64,000 bases of DNA from Heyndrickxia shackletonii (GTDB lineage Bacteria > Bacillota > Bacilli > Bacillales > Bacillaceae_C), in NCBI RefSeq assembly GCF_001420715.1, contig NZ_LJJC01000004.1, positions 878,576 to 942,575 of the forward strand. The letters are read 5' to 3'. The position numbers and the translations under genes were made by a program. Below, one piece after another: positions 25,680 through 33,943 of the stretch. Every line of letters starts with the position of its first letter. The stretch's first letter is position 1. The notes beneath the pieces are model-generated. The model searched no databases. It was not told the DNA's origin and saw nothing but the letters and a program-made list of their open reading frames with translations.

Positions 25680-25701
25680 GAAAAGAGGCCAATATGGCCT
25701 C
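25680..25701 (-). terminator. Terminator of the PTS/transketolase operon
   Basis: GAGGCCAATATGGCCTC is a near-perfect palindrome that on the reverse strand runs into TTTTCTTT. It lies 40 bases after the last stop codon of the operon. Confidence 0.8.
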
Positions 25702-25740
25702 AAAAGTAATCTATTAAAAAGTTGGTTTTATCGGCTTATA

Positions 25741-26691
25741 TTATTTTTTTCGTTGTACTAGTTTATGAGCATGTTCAACGATATTCGAAGCGGTTAATCC
25801 ATAAAATTCTTTTAAATAATCCAGTTTTCCTACTTGGCCGAATTGTTCACGAACGCCAATCCGGTAAAGCGGAACAGGATAGTTTTCGCCCAAGACTTCC
25901 GCTACAGCACTTCCTAATCCGCCATTCACATTGTGATTTTCAGCTGTTAAAACGGCACCAGTTTGTTTAGCGGAAGCTATAAGTGTTTCAACATCTAATG
26001 GTTTTATTGAGAACATATCGATAACAGTAGCGGAGATTCCTTTTTCCTTTAATTGCTCTGCTGCTTTAAGTGCTTCGGCAACAAGGATACCACAAGCAAC
26101 AATCGTAATATCTTTTCCTTCTGTAAGAACCTTTGCTTTTTCAAAGGTTTCGCCTTCTTCATATAGGTGAACGGCATTTTTTCGAATCGTACGGATGTAG
26201 TTAACTCCGCCTTCACGGTAAGCTTTTCGAAGGATATATGCAAATTGAACAGCGTCACTTACTTCGTATACTTTTGCATTTGGAACTTCACGCATAAGCC
26301 CCATATCTTCAAAAGTCATATGAGTACCGCCATTATGTTCCGCTGTAACACCAGCATCTGAACCAACAAGTACAGCATTTAATTTCGCATAGGCTAAGGA
26401 CACAAATATTTGATCAAAAGCGCGGCGTGTCACAAATTGCCCGAAGGAATGGACGAATGGTTTTCGTCCTGTAAGGGAAAGTCCTGCAGTAACCCCCATC
26501 ATGTTCGCTTCCATAATTCCAAGATTTAAATATTGATTTGGAATCTCATCTTTTAAACGACCAGTCGACATGGAACTGCTTAAATCAGCTTCTAAAGCAA
26601 TAACTCGATCATCTGCAGCAGCTAGTTCCTTTAATGTTTTTGCATATACTTGCCTCATTTCTAATGTGTCCAATTGTAATGTTTGTGTCAT
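25741..26691 (-). CDS. Transketolase, C-terminal half
   Basis: The 316-residue subunit contains the pyrimidine-binding domain (ALEADLSSSMSTGRLK, NLGIMEANMMGVTAGLSLTG at about 68-87, the Glu that activates thiamine diphosphate lying in GIMEAN) and the C-terminal transketolase domain (IVACGILVAEALKAA, AENHNVNGGLGSAVAE). It must pair with the preceding gene to make an active enzyme transferring two-carbon units. ATG 26691 starts one base after the upstream stop; ATG 26703 is possible but poorly spaced. Cotranscription with PTS genes suggests use on a sugar acid or pentose derivative. Confidence 0.9.
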   Translation of the reverse strand: MTQTLQLDTLEMRQVYAKTLKELAAADDRVIALEADLSSSMSTGRLKDEIPNQYLNLGIMEANMMGVTAGLSLTGRKPFVHSFGQFVTRRAFDQIFVSLAYAKLNAVLVGSDAGVTAEHNGGTHMTFEDMGLMREVPNAKVYEVSDAVQFAYILRKAYREGGVNYIRTIRKNAVHLYEEGETFEKAKVLTEGKDITIVACGILVAEALKAAEQLKEKGISATVIDMFSIKPLDVETLIASAKQTGAVLTAENHNVNGGLGSAVAEVLGENYPVPLYRIGVREQFGQVGKLDYLKEFYGLTASNIVEHAHKLVQRKK

Positions 26692-26692
26692 G

Positions 26693-27538
26693 CTACTCAC
26701 CATCCTTCATGCGTTGTTCTAACTGTTCAATGGCTTCTTGCAACGCTTTTTTATCTTCTTCATTAGGGCGAATGTGGTGATTATCCGCTTTTTGCTCAAG
26801 ATATGGCACACCTTGTCCTTTTATCGTATCAAGGACGATGGCAATCGGTTTGTCTGTAACCAGCTTTGCTTGCTCGATTGCCTCATCTATTGCAGTAGTA
26901 GAGCTGCCGTCCACTCGGCAGGATGCAAAACCAAATGATTTCAATTTTTCAACAAAATCAAGCGGATCAATAATATCCTTTGTAGGGCCATCTAATTGTT
27001 TTTTGTTATCATCAATAAAAACAATTAAATGGTTTAAGCGATGATGTCCAGCAAACTGAAAAGCTTCCCAACATTCCCCTTCGTTTAACTCTCCGTCCCC
27101 AACAATACAGTACGTATAATTGGAACGTCCATCAAGTTTATTACTATAAGCAATACCGGCCGCTACTGAGATACCTTGACCTAATGAACCTGTAGTCATC
27201 TCAACCCCAGGAGTTAAGTTGCGATCAGGGTGTGACGGCAATGTAGTACCGTTTTGATTTAAAGAATAGAGGACGTCTTCTGAAATAAAACCTTTTAAGA
27301 AGAGTGTCGCATATAAAGCTGGACCCCCATGACCTTTTGAAAGCACAAAATAATCACGGTCTGGGTTATGGGGATCATGGACATTTTTATTGATATGCTT
27401 TCCATATAAAACAGCCAAGACTTCTACTATAGAAAGACTCCCGCCATAATGTCCGAACCCAGTATGACCTAATTCTTTTAATGTGTAGTAACGTATTTTG
27501 TCTGCGAAGGCAGATAGTGAGTTAGTTACAGTTACCAA
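26693..27538 (-). CDS. Transketolase, N-terminal (thiamine-binding) half
   Basis: The 281-residue subunit has the thiamine pyrophosphate domain: GHTGFGHYGGSLSIVEVLAVLY, DYFVLSKGHGGPALYA, TTGSLGQGISVAAGIA and the diphosphate-Mg motif GDGELNEGECWEAF followed by IDDNKKQLDG (about 170). Full transketolases are about 660 residues; here the enzyme is split in two genes as in several Firmicute sugar operons. The start is TTG behind AGGAGG. An intercistronic hairpin separates it from the IIC gene. Confidence 0.9.
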   Translation of the reverse strand: MVTVTNSLSAFADKIRYYTLKELGHTGFGHYGGSLSIVEVLAVLYGKHINKNVHDPHNPDRDYFVLSKGHGGPALYATLFLKGFISEDVLYSLNQNGTTLPSHPDRNLTPGVEMTTGSLGQGISVAAGIAYSNKLDGRSNYTYCIVGDGELNEGECWEAFQFAGHHRLNHLIVFIDDNKKQLDGPTKDIIDPLDFVEKLKSFGFASCRVDGSSTTAIDEAIEQAKLVTDKPIAIVLDTIKGQGVPYLEQKADNHHIRPNEEDKKALQEAIEQLEQRMKDGE

Positions 27539-27574
27539 TGCTAAGTCCTCCTTGAAATTTATTAAAAAATCAAT

Positions 27575-27599
27575 CGGCAGCCCAACGGGTGGGGTGCCG
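27575..27599 (-). other. Intercistronic hairpin between IIC and transketolase genes
   Basis: CGGCAGCCC (27575-27583) and GGGGTGCCG (27591-27599) pair with one mismatch and no U-tract. It may adjust transcript stability between the PTS and transketolase parts of the operon. Confidence 0.55.
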
Positions 27600-27609
27600 A
27601 CGACTTTTC

Positions 27610-28980
27610 TTATGCTTTAATATCAGAGTTCATATCTTTTGCTTTTTTGCGAAAGTTGAAAAGGAACATAATCGCTAAAACAACCAGGATTCCAACGATG
27701 ATTGCACCTTTTCCACCGTGATTTGCCAATGATCCAAGGAAAATACCAGCTACTCCAAAGTCGGCATCTGAGAAGGTGGAGTTTGCAAATCCTAAATCTC
27801 CAAGAACTGGCATTAAGAAAACAGGTAAAAAGCTGATGAGAATACCATTTACAAAGGATCCGATTACGGACCCGCGCACACCGCCGGTTGCATTACCTAG
27901 TACTCCAGCTGTTGCCCCGGTGAAAAAGTGTGGAACGACACCAGGTAAAATAATGACCCCACCTGTGAATGTCATGATGAGCATACTCACAATACCGCCA
28001 ACGAAGCTTGAGAAGAAGCCAATTAATACAGCATTAGGTGCAAAAGGATAAACAATTGGGCAATCCAGTGCCGGTTTTGCATTTGGAACAATTTTCGTTG
28101 AAATACCTTTAAATGCCGGAACAATTTCTGCAAGTACTAAACGTACACCTGATAGGATGATGAATACGCCGGCTGCAAATGTTCCTGCTTGGATAAGAGA
28201 AAATACAATATAGTTTTGGCCATTGCTAAGGTGTCCCTGAATGTAAGATGGACCAGCAAAAAGGGCAACGATTATATAAATAACGGCCATTGTTAACGCA
28301 ATACTAACGGTACTGTCACGAAGGAACCCCAACCCTTTTGGAAAATTAATATCTTCTGTCGATTTTGGATTTTTACCTCCAACCGCTTTTCCTACTAAGC
28401 CGCTTAGCGCATAACCAACGCCGCCAAAATGACCAAGCGCTACATTATCATTGCCAGTCAGCTTTCTCATAAAAGGCTGCAGCATCGCTGGAGATAGGGA
28501 CATGATGATTCCTAATGCGATAGCTCCAAGAATAATAAGAGGTGCAGTAGTAAATCCGGCAACCGTCATAATAACAGCAATCATACATGCCATATAAAGG
28601 GTATGATGTCCTGTTAAGAAAATATATTTAAAACGGGTAAAGCGAGCAATTAAGATATTCGCGATCATACCGAAAAACATTATAAGTGCAGTATTAGTAC
28701 CATATTTGGTAAGAGCGATCGCTACGATTGCTTCATTGTTAGGAACAACCCCTTTCACATGAAAGGCATGTTGAAACATGTCACCAAAGGGAGCTAGAGC
28801 GTTTTGTAAGATTCCTGCCCCAGCTGCGATAACTAGAAATCCGACAAAGGTTTTCGTGGTTCCTTTGATGATATCAGGAAGCTTTTTCTTTTGTGCCAAT
28901 AACCCGATTAAAGCCATTAATGCTACTAGAATGGAAGGTTCTCTTAAAATGTCGACTAAAACACTCAAAACTTTATTCAT
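27610..28980 (-). CDS. PTS ascorbate-family IIC component (UlaA-like)
   Basis: The 456-residue integral membrane protein has about 11 hydrophobic segments. It has the UlaA family pattern: IIKGTTKTFVGFLVIAAGAG near the N terminus, ALTKYGTNTALIMFFGMIAN (about 99-118), GHHTLYMAC (about 133), GHFGGVGYALSGLVG and a late HFFTGATAGVLGNATGG. It forms the translocation pathway of a phosphotransferase system of the ascorbate-galactitol class. The exact substrate may differ from L-ascorbate because the linked enzymes are transketolase halves rather than Ula decarboxylase/epimerase. Confidence 0.87.
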   Translation of the reverse strand: MNKVLSVLVDILREPSILVALMALIGLLAQKKKLPDIIKGTTKTFVGFLVIAAGAGILQNALAPFGDMFQHAFHVKGVVPNNEAIVAIALTKYGTNTALIMFFGMIANILIARFTRFKYIFLTGHHTLYMACMIAVIMTVAGFTTAPLIILGAIALGIIMSLSPAMLQPFMRKLTGNDNVALGHFGGVGYALSGLVGKAVGGKNPKSTEDINFPKGLGFLRDSTVSIALTMAVIYIIVALFAGPSYIQGHLSNGQNYIVFSLIQAGTFAAGVFIILSGVRLVLAEIVPAFKGISTKIVPNAKPALDCPIVYPFAPNAVLIGFFSSFVGGIVSMLIMTFTGGVIILPGVVPHFFTGATAGVLGNATGGVRGSVIGSFVNGILISFLPVFLMPVLGDLGFANSTFSDADFGVAGIFLGSLANHGGKGAIIVGILVVLAIMFLFNFRKKAKDMNSDIKA

Positions 28981-28997
28981 TTTTCCTCACCCTTCTA

Positions 28998-29279
28998 TTA
29001 AATGACATTTTTTTGTCGTAAAACCTCTGTTACCTTTGTGCGGAGTTCATCCATATCGATAATGCTTTCAAGAACAACTACTTCACCCAAACCAGCGCCG
29101 CCTTCCGCGATGTCTTTTGCTAAGAAAAATACATCTGCATCACCAGGTGTTGCGGAACTTAAATCAGAGTGTTCTACTTCCACACCTGTAACACCTAACT
29201 CATCTAAAATTTGTTTAATATTCATTTCTACCATGAAGCTTGTTCCTAACCCTGATCCACAAACCGCTAAAATTTTCAT
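28998..29279 (-). CDS. PTS ascorbate/galactitol-family IIB component
   Basis: The 93-residue cytoplasmic phosphocarrier starts MKILAVCGSGLGTSFMVEM. Cys7 in the CGSGLGTS loop is the phosphorylation site. Length and fold fit UlaB/SgaB-type IIB. It receives phosphate from the EIIA domain fused to the preceding regulator and passes it to the sugar bound to IIC. Its ATG overlaps the stop codon of the regulator (TAATG), so the two are translationally coupled. Confidence 0.88.
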   Translation of the reverse strand: MKILAVCGSGLGTSFMVEMNIKQILDELGVTGVEVEHSDLSSATPGDADVFFLAKDIAEGGAGLGEVVVLESIIDMDELRTKVTEVLRQKNVI

Positions 29280-31318
29280 TATTCTTCCTCTCCTTTTTTA
29301 ATTAAATGGATGAGTTCTTCCGCTGTAGCAACTTCTTTCAGTGCTTGCAGAGAATCATCATTTGATAAGAATTTTGTTAACTGCGAGAGCGCTTTTAAAT
29401 GTGTGTGATTATCAATTGCTGCTAAGCAAATGAAGATATCTGTCGGTCGCTCTTGGTCATCCAGTAGCAACACTGGTGTTTTTGTACGAAGAAATGACAT
29501 GCCTAGCTGATTCACACCTTCCTCTGGACGCGCGTGAGGGATGGCAATTCCTTTTCCAAGATAGATATACGCTCCAATATCGGTTACTTTTTTAATCATT
29601 GCATCGATATAAGTGTTTTGGATTTTTTGCGTTTTTTGTAATGGTTCGGCAGCCATTCGAATAGCTGTTTTCCAATCAAGGGGTTCATCCGTAAATTGGA
29701 TCATATCTTTTGTAAGAATCTCTGAAAGCATGGGAGCATATCTCCTTTCTGTTGATTTCTTGATCCATAGTTTCGTAGAGATGGCTTCATATAATTTTTT
29801 TTCCTCTTTCACATCTGCATAACGATGAATGATTTCCATTAATTCTTCGACTGAAACCGTTCGATAATCTAATGAGCTAAAATCAGTAGCTACTGCTTGA
29901 ATAAGGAAATTTTTCTCAACCGTACTCAGTAACGGTTGCATTAAATATAATGGTTTCGGCGAAGCAAGATAAACGGTTGAAAAGATCATGTCATAGCTAT
30001 CCGGATCCATTTCCTTCGCCTGTTCTAGAGATGTTGGATTGGAAAATGAAATTTCCGGAAAAATTTGCTGCAATTGAGATCGCATCATTAGGGATGAGCT
30101 GATCCCATTTGGGCACACAATTAAGGCACGATATTGTCGTGGCTCTTTTTTACGTTCAGCGAACTGGCCACCAAAATGAAGAGTGAAGTACCCAACCTCT
30201 TCATCGGAGATCATCTTCTGGGTTGATTGTTCTAATGGGAACAACGCTTTCTTAACAAAGGAAAATAATTCTTTGTGTTCCTCTTTAATTTTGTCAATAA
30301 GCGGGTTCGCGATTGGAATCCCAAATTGTATTCGAAAATACGCTGGAACAAGATGGGCATACAGGCTATCCCTTAACTTTGCTTTTTCATTAATCGTAAT
30401 TAAAGTGATCCTTTCAAAATGCTCGATGATTTCATCGGCAATTTTTATGAGCAATGGATCTTGAATTTCTTTTGATGACCCTTGGACAGCAGACAATAAT
30501 TGAATGGTTATATACAAGGATTCACCTTGAATTGTTTCACCAAACAAATCATAGGCTAATTGTGTTCCCATTTCGTATAAAGGTTGTTTTATAACAAGTG
30601 TCCGTTTTTCTTCGGGATAATCGATTGCCTGCCTTTGATGTCTTTCTTTTATAAAAGCCAGCAAATAACAAAGCTCTTCAATCCGATCGTTTACAAACTG
30701 TACAGAAAACTGTTTCGCAAGGGTCTCCATTTTTCTCCGGATACCCTCAATCTCTAAATCCTTTTTCCAATTTGCCATAATATGCTCGATGCCTAATCGA
30801 CCGAGCGGTAATTGTAAAATGGATCCTAAGCAAAGAGATGCAATCCGACGTTTGTCTTCTTCTGTGCCCTTAAGATGGTAGCCATTTGTACGATTGTATA
30901 GCAATTCTACATTCATAGATTGGCAAAACTCACGTACCTTCTTTACATCTGTTAATGCAGTATTTCGACTAACTTGTAATAATGATTGATAATGCATATT
31001 AGAAACAGGTTCACTACGTATAAACGTATACAGATAAATTAAATAAACTCTTTCTGTTTCTTGAAAAAATAATTGATTTTTTTTGATAGGTAAATTTCCT
31101 TTCTGCCACCTTTCTATAAGTGAATCATCCACTTTAAAATGATTATCCACTAGTTTGATAGGAGGAAGCTTAATGTCTATCAATCCATCATTTAATTTTT
31201 CAAGATCATAGTGAAATTGACGAGGCGATAATTTCAGTTTTCGCATTAATTCCGGAATTGCTGTGCGACGATATTGGATCATTTGGTCTAGTAATTGTAT
31301 GGAGCGGTGATCAAACAT
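29279..31318 (-). CDS. PRD-containing transcriptional regulator fused to PTS IIB-like and EIIA domains
   Basis: The 679-residue protein has an N-terminal helix-turn-helix (MIQYRRTAIPELMRKLKLSP) and a second winged helix (about 100-165). Two PRD domains lie at about 190-395. A IIB-like domain has ALIVCPNGISSSLMM (about 405), and a C-terminal EIIA (fructose/mannitol class) has GKGIAIPHARPEEG with His595. It fits MtlR/ManR-type activators controlled by phosphorylation. No free EIIA gene lies in the operon, so the fused domain may also be the working EIIA for transport. It heads the operon, behind a cre site, so it is likely autoregulated and catabolite repressed. Confidence 0.87.
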   Translation of the reverse strand: MFDHRSIQLLDQMIQYRRTAIPELMRKLKLSPRQFHYDLEKLNDGLIDIKLPPIKLVDNHFKVDDSLIERWQKGNLPIKKNQLFFQETERVYLIYLYTFIRSEPVSNMHYQSLLQVSRNTALTDVKKVREFCQSMNVELLYNRTNGYHLKGTEEDKRRIASLCLGSILQLPLGRLGIEHIMANWKKDLEIEGIRRKMETLAKQFSVQFVNDRIEELCYLLAFIKERHQRQAIDYPEEKRTLVIKQPLYEMGTQLAYDLFGETIQGESLYITIQLLSAVQGSSKEIQDPLLIKIADEIIEHFERITLITINEKAKLRDSLYAHLVPAYFRIQFGIPIANPLIDKIKEEHKELFSFVKKALFPLEQSTQKMISDEEVGYFTLHFGGQFAERKKEPRQYRALIVCPNGISSSLMMRSQLQQIFPEISFSNPTSLEQAKEMDPDSYDMIFSTVYLASPKPLYLMQPLLSTVEKNFLIQAVATDFSSLDYRTVSVEELMEIIHRYADVKEEKKLYEAISTKLWIKKSTERRYAPMLSEILTKDMIQFTDEPLDWKTAIRMAAEPLQKTQKIQNTYIDAMIKKVTDIGAYIYLGKGIAIPHARPEEGVNQLGMSFLRTKTPVLLLDDQERPTDIFICLAAIDNHTHLKALSQLTKFLSNDDSLQALKEVATAEELIHLIKKGEEE

Positions 31319-31346
31319 GATTTATCCTCCTCATAAACATCATAAT

Positions 31347-31361
31347 TTGTAAACGTTTTCT
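31347..31361 (-). promoter_or_regulatory. cre site upstream of the PTS operon
   Basis: TTGTAAACGTTTTCT matches the CcpA cre consensus WTGNAANCGNWNNCW at every position. It lies about 29-43 bases before the regulator start, where CcpA binding would block expression during growth on preferred sugars. Confidence 0.75.
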
Positions 31362-31879
31362 TCGCTATTGTCATTGGGTCCAATCAATGTTTTGAAAAAA
31401 TTTTTTAATTGGACTCTTCTAAAATATTCTTTTTAAAAAGTATACGAGGAGAGTACTTGCATGTCATTTTTTGAGGGGATGTTTGCTTTGTGTGACTTTT
31501 TTTGAAAGCTAGTAAATTTAGTATGGGTCTATAATGGTAAAAAGGGTCAATTAGATATCTTTACTGAAGAGACTCATTGTCATTTAATAGAAATAAAGGA
31601 TTTCGTGTCCGCTAGTGATTGGTCATCTGAGTTTGGCGGACACCCGTTCCGTTATTTGCGCCAAAATGGGTGTATTTATGCTATTTGCGGACATAGGTTC
31701 CGTTATTTTGTAAAAAGGGAGTAGTTTCCCTGTGTTTTTCCCTAAATAGCGTACTCAGTGTCCACTAAACCCTTAAAATAGGGTTATTTCATAGAAATAA
31801 CGGATTCCATGTCCGCTAATGATTTTAAACACATTATCAAAACTACTTATTTTAAAAGCCGGCCATTAAATGGTGGTAG
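31362..31879. repeat. Intergenic region with an array of degenerate CCGTTATTT/GTCCGC repeats
   Basis: Five related units are visible: direct ones at 31590-31620, 31744-31770 (degenerate) and 31794-31824, and inverted ones at 31635-31662 and 31684-31709. The common core reads AAATAACGGA ... TGTCCGCTA, so facing units can fold into long hairpins. No coding frame is convincing. The left part (31362-31580) shows nothing further. Confidence 0.7.
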
Positions 31880-32149
31880 TGTGATGGAGAGGCTTGGTAT
31901 GATTACAATTGGTCAGGCCCCAGCTTCCTTGCTGAATTTGGAATCGGAACAAATGAAAAAGCTAGAATTACAGGAGTAGTATTGGAAGATGAAAAAGTAT
32001 ACGGAACCATCCATGTAGCCTTCGGAAGCAATAATACTTTTGGCGGCACTATCTCTGCAGGGGTTCAAATTGATGGAGTTGTAAATAAACCGGATGTTTT
32101 TATTGATGATGAGCAGATTATGCATCAAGGGAATATTGCTGGTGCTTGA
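31880..32149 (+). pseudogene. Aminopeptidase (M29 family) C-terminal remnant
   Basis: The plus strand reads about 88 codons ending at TGA 32147-32149, with no start and a stop codon shortly upstream (TAG at about 31875). The translation has WSGPSFLAEFGIGTNEKAR, VVLEDEKVYGTIHVAFGSN, NTFGGTISAG and KPDVFIDDEQIMHQG, the characteristic C-terminal end of M29 aminopeptidases (AmpS/PepS type, about 370-410 residues when intact). The first three quarters are missing and repeat units lie immediately upstream. It is a truncated remnant, unlikely to be expressed. Confidence 0.8.
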
Positions 32150-32222
32150 GATTTCTATTAAAAATAATTAGCCCACATTATGGATACATTTTATTATGCA
32201 ATTCAGTTGTGAAATATTCTAA

Positions 32223-32250
32223 AGGCACAAAGTATAGTCACTTTGTGCCT
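32223..32250 (-). terminator. Hairpin terminator after araR
   Basis: AGGCACAAAGT (32223-32233) and ACTTTGTGCCT (32240-32250) form a perfect 11-bp stem 25 bases past the araR stop, followed on the reverse strand by a short TTTAGAATATTT tract. Confidence 0.7.
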
Positions 32251-32274
32251 GCTTGCATTCAAGGAACCGTACAG

Positions 32275-33390
32275 CTAATTTAATGAAGAAGTAGAACTTC
32301 TAATAACTATTTCAGGATCATAAATAATTGATTTTTGCCTCATGACATCCGGATTATTTTGTTCTACCGCAGATACAATCCATTTAGCAGCATCGATTCC
32401 CATTTGCATCTTTGGATGGGTAATGGATGTCAGTTTCACTTCCGAAGCTTCAGCCAATGAGGAATCATCATATCCGACGATGGAGATATCTTCTGGAACG
32501 CTCATCTTCAGTTCTCTAAGAATATCCAGTACGGATAATGCAATTTGATCATTATAACAAATAATGCCAGTAGGCTTCTTGGAAGAAATTAATAAAGCTT
32601 TTATTTTTTCTAATAATCCGTTATTAAGTTCTTCTGTTGTATAGGTAATAATCATTTCTGGGGACAACGGAATACCATTTTCTCTAAATGCCCGGATAAA
32701 TCCTTGCATCCGGTAAACACCTTGTAAATCATCTGTTTTAAAAATTCCAATAATTTTCCGGTGATTTAATTTAAGTAAATGTTCCGTCGCAATAAATCCG
32801 CCCTTCTCATCATCTACAATAATATGTGGAGGAGCTAGTTGCGAATAAAATTGGTTAATCATTAAGTAAGGGATGTTTTTTTGTTCCAATTCCAGATAGT
32901 AATTCATGTTGGGATTGAAGCTGCCGCTTTTTGTCGGCTCCACAATAAGCCCATCGATGTTTCTGCTCAGCATACTTTGCAAGCACTGTTTTTCTTTTTC
33001 CAAATCGTTATCCGTGCATGCCAGCGTTAAAGAATATCCCATATCAGTTAAGTAGGATTCAATCCCCTTTATAATGGAAGGAAAAATATAATCGGAAATA
33101 TAGGTTGTAATAATGCCTATGTTTTTTCCATTTACCGCTGGCTGCAGAGTACCTGTTTGTTGATTTTGTTCGAATCTATTTGAACAAAACGTTCCTGCAC
33201 CTTGTTCTCTATACAACCATCCTTCGTGAACCAAATCGCCGATAGCTTGACGGACAGTATGACGGCTTACCCCTAACATTTTTACGAGCTCATTTTCAGA
33301 GTATATTTTTTCTCCAGGCTTTACATCCCCATTTAGAATCCAACTTTTTATCTTTTCTTTCACCATATTATATTTCGTTTGTTGCGCCAT
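32275..33390 (-). CDS. araR: Arabinose-responsive repressor, GntR-LacI hybrid
   Basis: The 371-residue protein joins a GntR winged helix (about 5-72: NMVKEKIKSWILNGDVKPGE, LVKMLGVSRHTVRQAIGDL, GAGTFCS) to a LacI/GalR periplasmic-binding-like domain (from about 90: NIGIITTYISDYIFPSIIKG, DGLIVEPTKSG, GIFKTDDLQGVYRMQGF, ISIVGYDDSSLAEAS). This architecture is diagnostic of AraR, which releases DNA on binding L-arabinose. TTG 33408 is possible but ATG 33390 with a GGTG site gives the normal N terminus. It is divergent from araBDA, with AraR-like boxes on both sides. Confidence 0.92.
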   Translation of the reverse strand: MAQQTKYNMVKEKIKSWILNGDVKPGEKIYSENELVKMLGVSRHTVRQAIGDLVHEGWLYREQGAGTFCSNRFEQNQQTGTLQPAVNGKNIGIITTYISDYIFPSIIKGIESYLTDMGYSLTLACTDNDLEKEKQCLQSMLSRNIDGLIVEPTKSGSFNPNMNYYLELEQKNIPYLMINQFYSQLAPPHIIVDDEKGGFIATEHLLKLNHRKIIGIFKTDDLQGVYRMQGFIRAFRENGIPLSPEMIITYTTEELNNGLLEKIKALLISSKKPTGIICYNDQIALSVLDILRELKMSVPEDISIVGYDDSSLAEASEVKLTSITHPKMQMGIDAAKWIVSAVEQNNPDVMRQKSIIYDPEIVIRSSTSSLN

Positions 33391-33427
33391 TTTTTCACCA
33401 CTTTCCAATAAAAAACAAACAGTAACT

Positions 33428-33446
33428 ACTTATACGTACAATTATT
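33428..33446 (-). promoter_or_regulatory. AraR box in front of araR
   Basis: ACTTATACGTACAATTATT resembles the AraR operator (core TACGTACAA). It is 38-56 bases before the araR start and suggests autoregulation. Confidence 0.6.
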
Positions 33447-33564
33447 ATAATATACAACATTTTAAAAAGATACTACTAAATTCACAGCATAAAATGCTAA
33501 TCTTCATTAATATAAATAATTTATAAAAGACTAATAAATCAATGTTTATATAAAGAATCAAGAT

Positions 33565-33661
33565 ATTTGATTCGTACAAATTGGGCGAATTATGTGATAA
33601 ATTCCGTTGACATGTACGAACAAGTGTAATATATTTATGTGTAATTAGATAACGCTTTCAT
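33565..33661 (+). promoter_or_regulatory. araBDA promoter with two AraR boxes and a cre site
   Basis: TTGACA (33607-33612), 17 bases, TATATT (33630-33635) is a good sigma-A promoter. AraR-like boxes are ATTTGATTCGTACAAATT (33565-33582) upstream and CATGTACGAACAAGTG (33611-33626) inside the spacer. AGATAACGCTTTCAT (33647-33661) is, on the reverse strand, a perfect cre (ATGAAAGCGTTATCT) just downstream of the transcription start. The remaining leader to 33943 has a stem TAAGGAA/TTCCTTA (about 33840-33865) and no gene. Confidence 0.75.
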
Positions 33662-33943
33662 CTTTGTTGTTACATAAGGAGCAGGAATTTTTTAAATTGT
33701 ATGAGTTATGGACAAATGGGGACGATGCATTGAAGGTCTTCCGTATTCTAGTATTGATGAATAAATGCTATTTGGCAAGTGCTTTATAAGAAAGTGCGGG
33801 CGCATTGTTCATTCACTAGCCGGGCTCCGGGTTTTACATAAGGAAAAATTTTATGCTTCCTTATTCTTTAAAAGGTGAACTAGCACGAGAACAAATATCA
33901 TTTGAATGTTTGAGAGGATTCTATTCCAGAAAGGTGTGATGTC

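Noticed and set aside
31913-32128. Reverse 71-codon frame over the aminopeptidase remnant
   Set aside because: The forward strand matches the M29 family in frame. The reverse frame matches nothing and has no RBS.
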